Positions 62,989 through 64,000 of a DNA stretch of 64,000 nt are shown here, one piece after another. A program made the translations under genes and the position numbers. Position 1 is the stretch's first letter, and every line of letters starts with the position of its first letter. The notes below the pieces were generated by a model that did no database searches, was not told the DNA's origin, and was given only the letters and a program-made list of their open reading frames with translations. Origin of the DNA: Nitrosomonas sp. Nm84 (lineage in GTDB: Bacteria > Pseudomonadota > Gammaproteobacteria > Burkholderiales > Nitrosomonadaceae); NCBI RefSeq assembly GCF_003201565.1, contig NZ_QJJP01000017.1, positions 1 to 64,000 of the forward strand, read 5' to 3'.

Positions 62989-63765
62989 TTAAGCGACTAA
63001 TTCTACCATTCCTGTGCTTAGTCGATATATCCCGCCGACTATCCGAATTTTTCTCTCCTTCACTGATTGACTCAAGATCGGGGTACTATTCTTCAGCTCG
63101 GTAACAGTGAGGATGACATTCATCTTGACTGCATTTTCATATAGCATTCCGGGCATACTTCTCGCTGCCCTGACTGCGGGCAATAATGCAGTTGCCATTG
63201 TTTGGATGTGTCCTGGAAACTGTTTATTCTTATCAATGGCATCAATAGCGGCTCCCACAGCTCCACAGCTTTCATGGCCAAGCACCATGATCAACGGTGT
63301 ATGTAATACGGCAACCGCATATTCAAGCGTGGCCAGAAAATCGACAGTTATATAATTACCAGCAACTCGAGCCACAAATAGATCCCCGTGAGCCTCATCA
63401 AAACACTGTTCAGGACCGACTCTGGAATCGGCGCAACCCAAGATAGCAGCGTAAGGGTTTTGCCCTTTAACCAGAGCGTCCTGGGAAGTATGTATGTCCA
63501 AGGATACAGTCGATTGACCACTAGCATGCCGCTTGCTGCCTGCCATTAATCTTTCCAAAGCTTGGTCAGGGGTAAGCACGTTTTCAGGCTGAGGCGGGAT
63601 TTTGGTAGATGACGGCAAAGGTACCTTTCTTTCTTCCTCACTGGCAATACCTGCACTACTAATAATACCCAAACCCAGCGCAGAGGCTGCCGCCAATTTC
63701 AGGAATGAACGTTTTCGTGAATCATGCTGAAGGTATTCGTTCTTTTTGTCACATATTTGACACAT
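62989..63765 (-). CDS. exported beta-class carbonic anhydrase
   Basis: The 258-residue protein has the zinc and catalytic residues of beta-carbonic anhydrases: Cys111-x-Asp113-x-Arg115 (GCADSRVGPE) and His164/Cys167 (LGHESCGAVGAA). The N-terminus contains a Tat-like signal, SRKRSFLKLAAASALGLG, with KR in place of the usual RR. A C-x2-C precedes it (MCQICDKK). ATG 63765 is preferred to 63789 because CCGGAGC lies ~7 bp upstream. It would hydrate CO2 or dehydrate bicarbonate in the periplasm, useful to an autotroph. Confidence 0.85.
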   Translation of the reverse strand: MCQICDKKNEYLQHDSRKRSFLKLAAASALGLGIISSAGIASEEERKVPLPSSTKIPPQPENVLTPDQALERLMAGSKRHASGQSTVSLDIHTSQDALVKGQNPYAAILGCADSRVGPEQCFDEAHGDLFVARVAGNYITVDFLATLEYAVAVLHTPLIMVLGHESCGAVGAAIDAIDKNKQFPGHIQTMATALLPAVRAARSMPGMLYENAVKMNVILTVTELKNSTPILSQSVKERKIRIVGGIYRLSTGMVELVA

Positions 63766-63789
63766 AAAAGCTCCGGTATTTAAAATCAT

Positions 63790-64000
63790 TCACATCAGAG
63801 TCAATGAGCAGGTATTTAGTTACTGATCTTTGCCTGTCACCTCGTACAATTATAATATACTTCGATATACTCAAAAATAAGCCATATAACGTTTTCTCTC
63901 GTTTTAAATCAATAATAATGTGAGCTTTCAGTTGTTAGCGTGTCAAAGAAACAATTACCCTTACAATTCATGGAAGTTTGTATGCCACAACTGGCTTGTA
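63790..64000. other. intergenic to window end
   Basis: About 210 bp, AT-rich, probably the promoter region of the carbonic anhydrase gene. No further gene is visible before the window ends. Confidence 0.4.

Overview
The window looks like part of the chromosome of a betaproteobacterium, most plausibly an ammonia oxidiser of the Nitrosomonas type. This is inferred from the RP4/IncP-like transfer genes, the DUF3570/DUF4266/TlpA envelope cluster, the CzcCBA efflux operon and the overall protein style. No rRNA or housekeeping marker is present to prove it. Much of the window is mobile DNA.

Layout. 1-95 is the end of an IS21-family element that has cut into a small gene. 96-6879 is a small integrative island read on the minus strand: two small ORFs, a DUF5681 protein, a repeat-rich spacer, a primase-helicase, an AlpA-like DNA-binding protein, an unknown 348-residue protein, a HigBA-type toxin-antitoxin pair and a tyrosine integrase. 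At 7043-7091 lies the 3' part of a CAT-anticodon tRNA, followed by its terminator; it sits between two integrases and is best read as an attachment site. 7110-46698 is an integrative conjugative element (ICE) built on the RP4 plan. traM-traL-traK diverge from traJ-traI-traG-traF around an oriT with a recognisable nic site. An ArdC/Toprim protein and a RadC-type JAB protein follow, and after a cargo region come a KfrB-like protein, korB, trbA and trbB-C-D-E-F-G-H-I-J-K-L-N. A 10-bp motif (ATATAACGAA) and a 13-bp palindrome (TTAAGC-W-GCTTAA) recur upstream of several of these operons and probably form the ICE control circuit.

The cargo (18.9-33.5 kb) holds a hipBA pair, a broken SRAP-like gene and, most notably, a visibly GC-richer eight-gene operon at 21129-32301. 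It encodes an AAA+ ATPase and a subtilisin-like protease (IetA/IetS type), a sigma-70-like protein with a coupled small partner, and an ImmA/IrrE-UvrD helicase-nuclease fusion. It continues with a triple ubiquitin-like protein fused to an E2-like domain, a JAB-E1 fusion and a DUF6527 protein. Tight overlaps suggest one functional unit, probably an anti-phage or anti-plasmid system that combines proteolysis with ubiquitin-like chemistry. A decayed IS3 element closes the cargo.

Right of the ICE is a scarred junction: an orphan flgB, the first few codons of flgC, an unassigned stretch and a broken IS5-type transposase. From 49.1 kb a metal-related region begins. A DUF3570 outer-membrane protein with a His/Met-rich linker, a DUF4266 lipoprotein and a TlpA thioredoxin are followed by two secreted proteins that share the same upstream palindrome. 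A divergent czcI-like gene and czcCBA come next. The window ends with a frameshifted, AT-rich, Bacteroidota-like efflux adaptor (probable recent transfer) and an exported beta-carbonic anhydrase.
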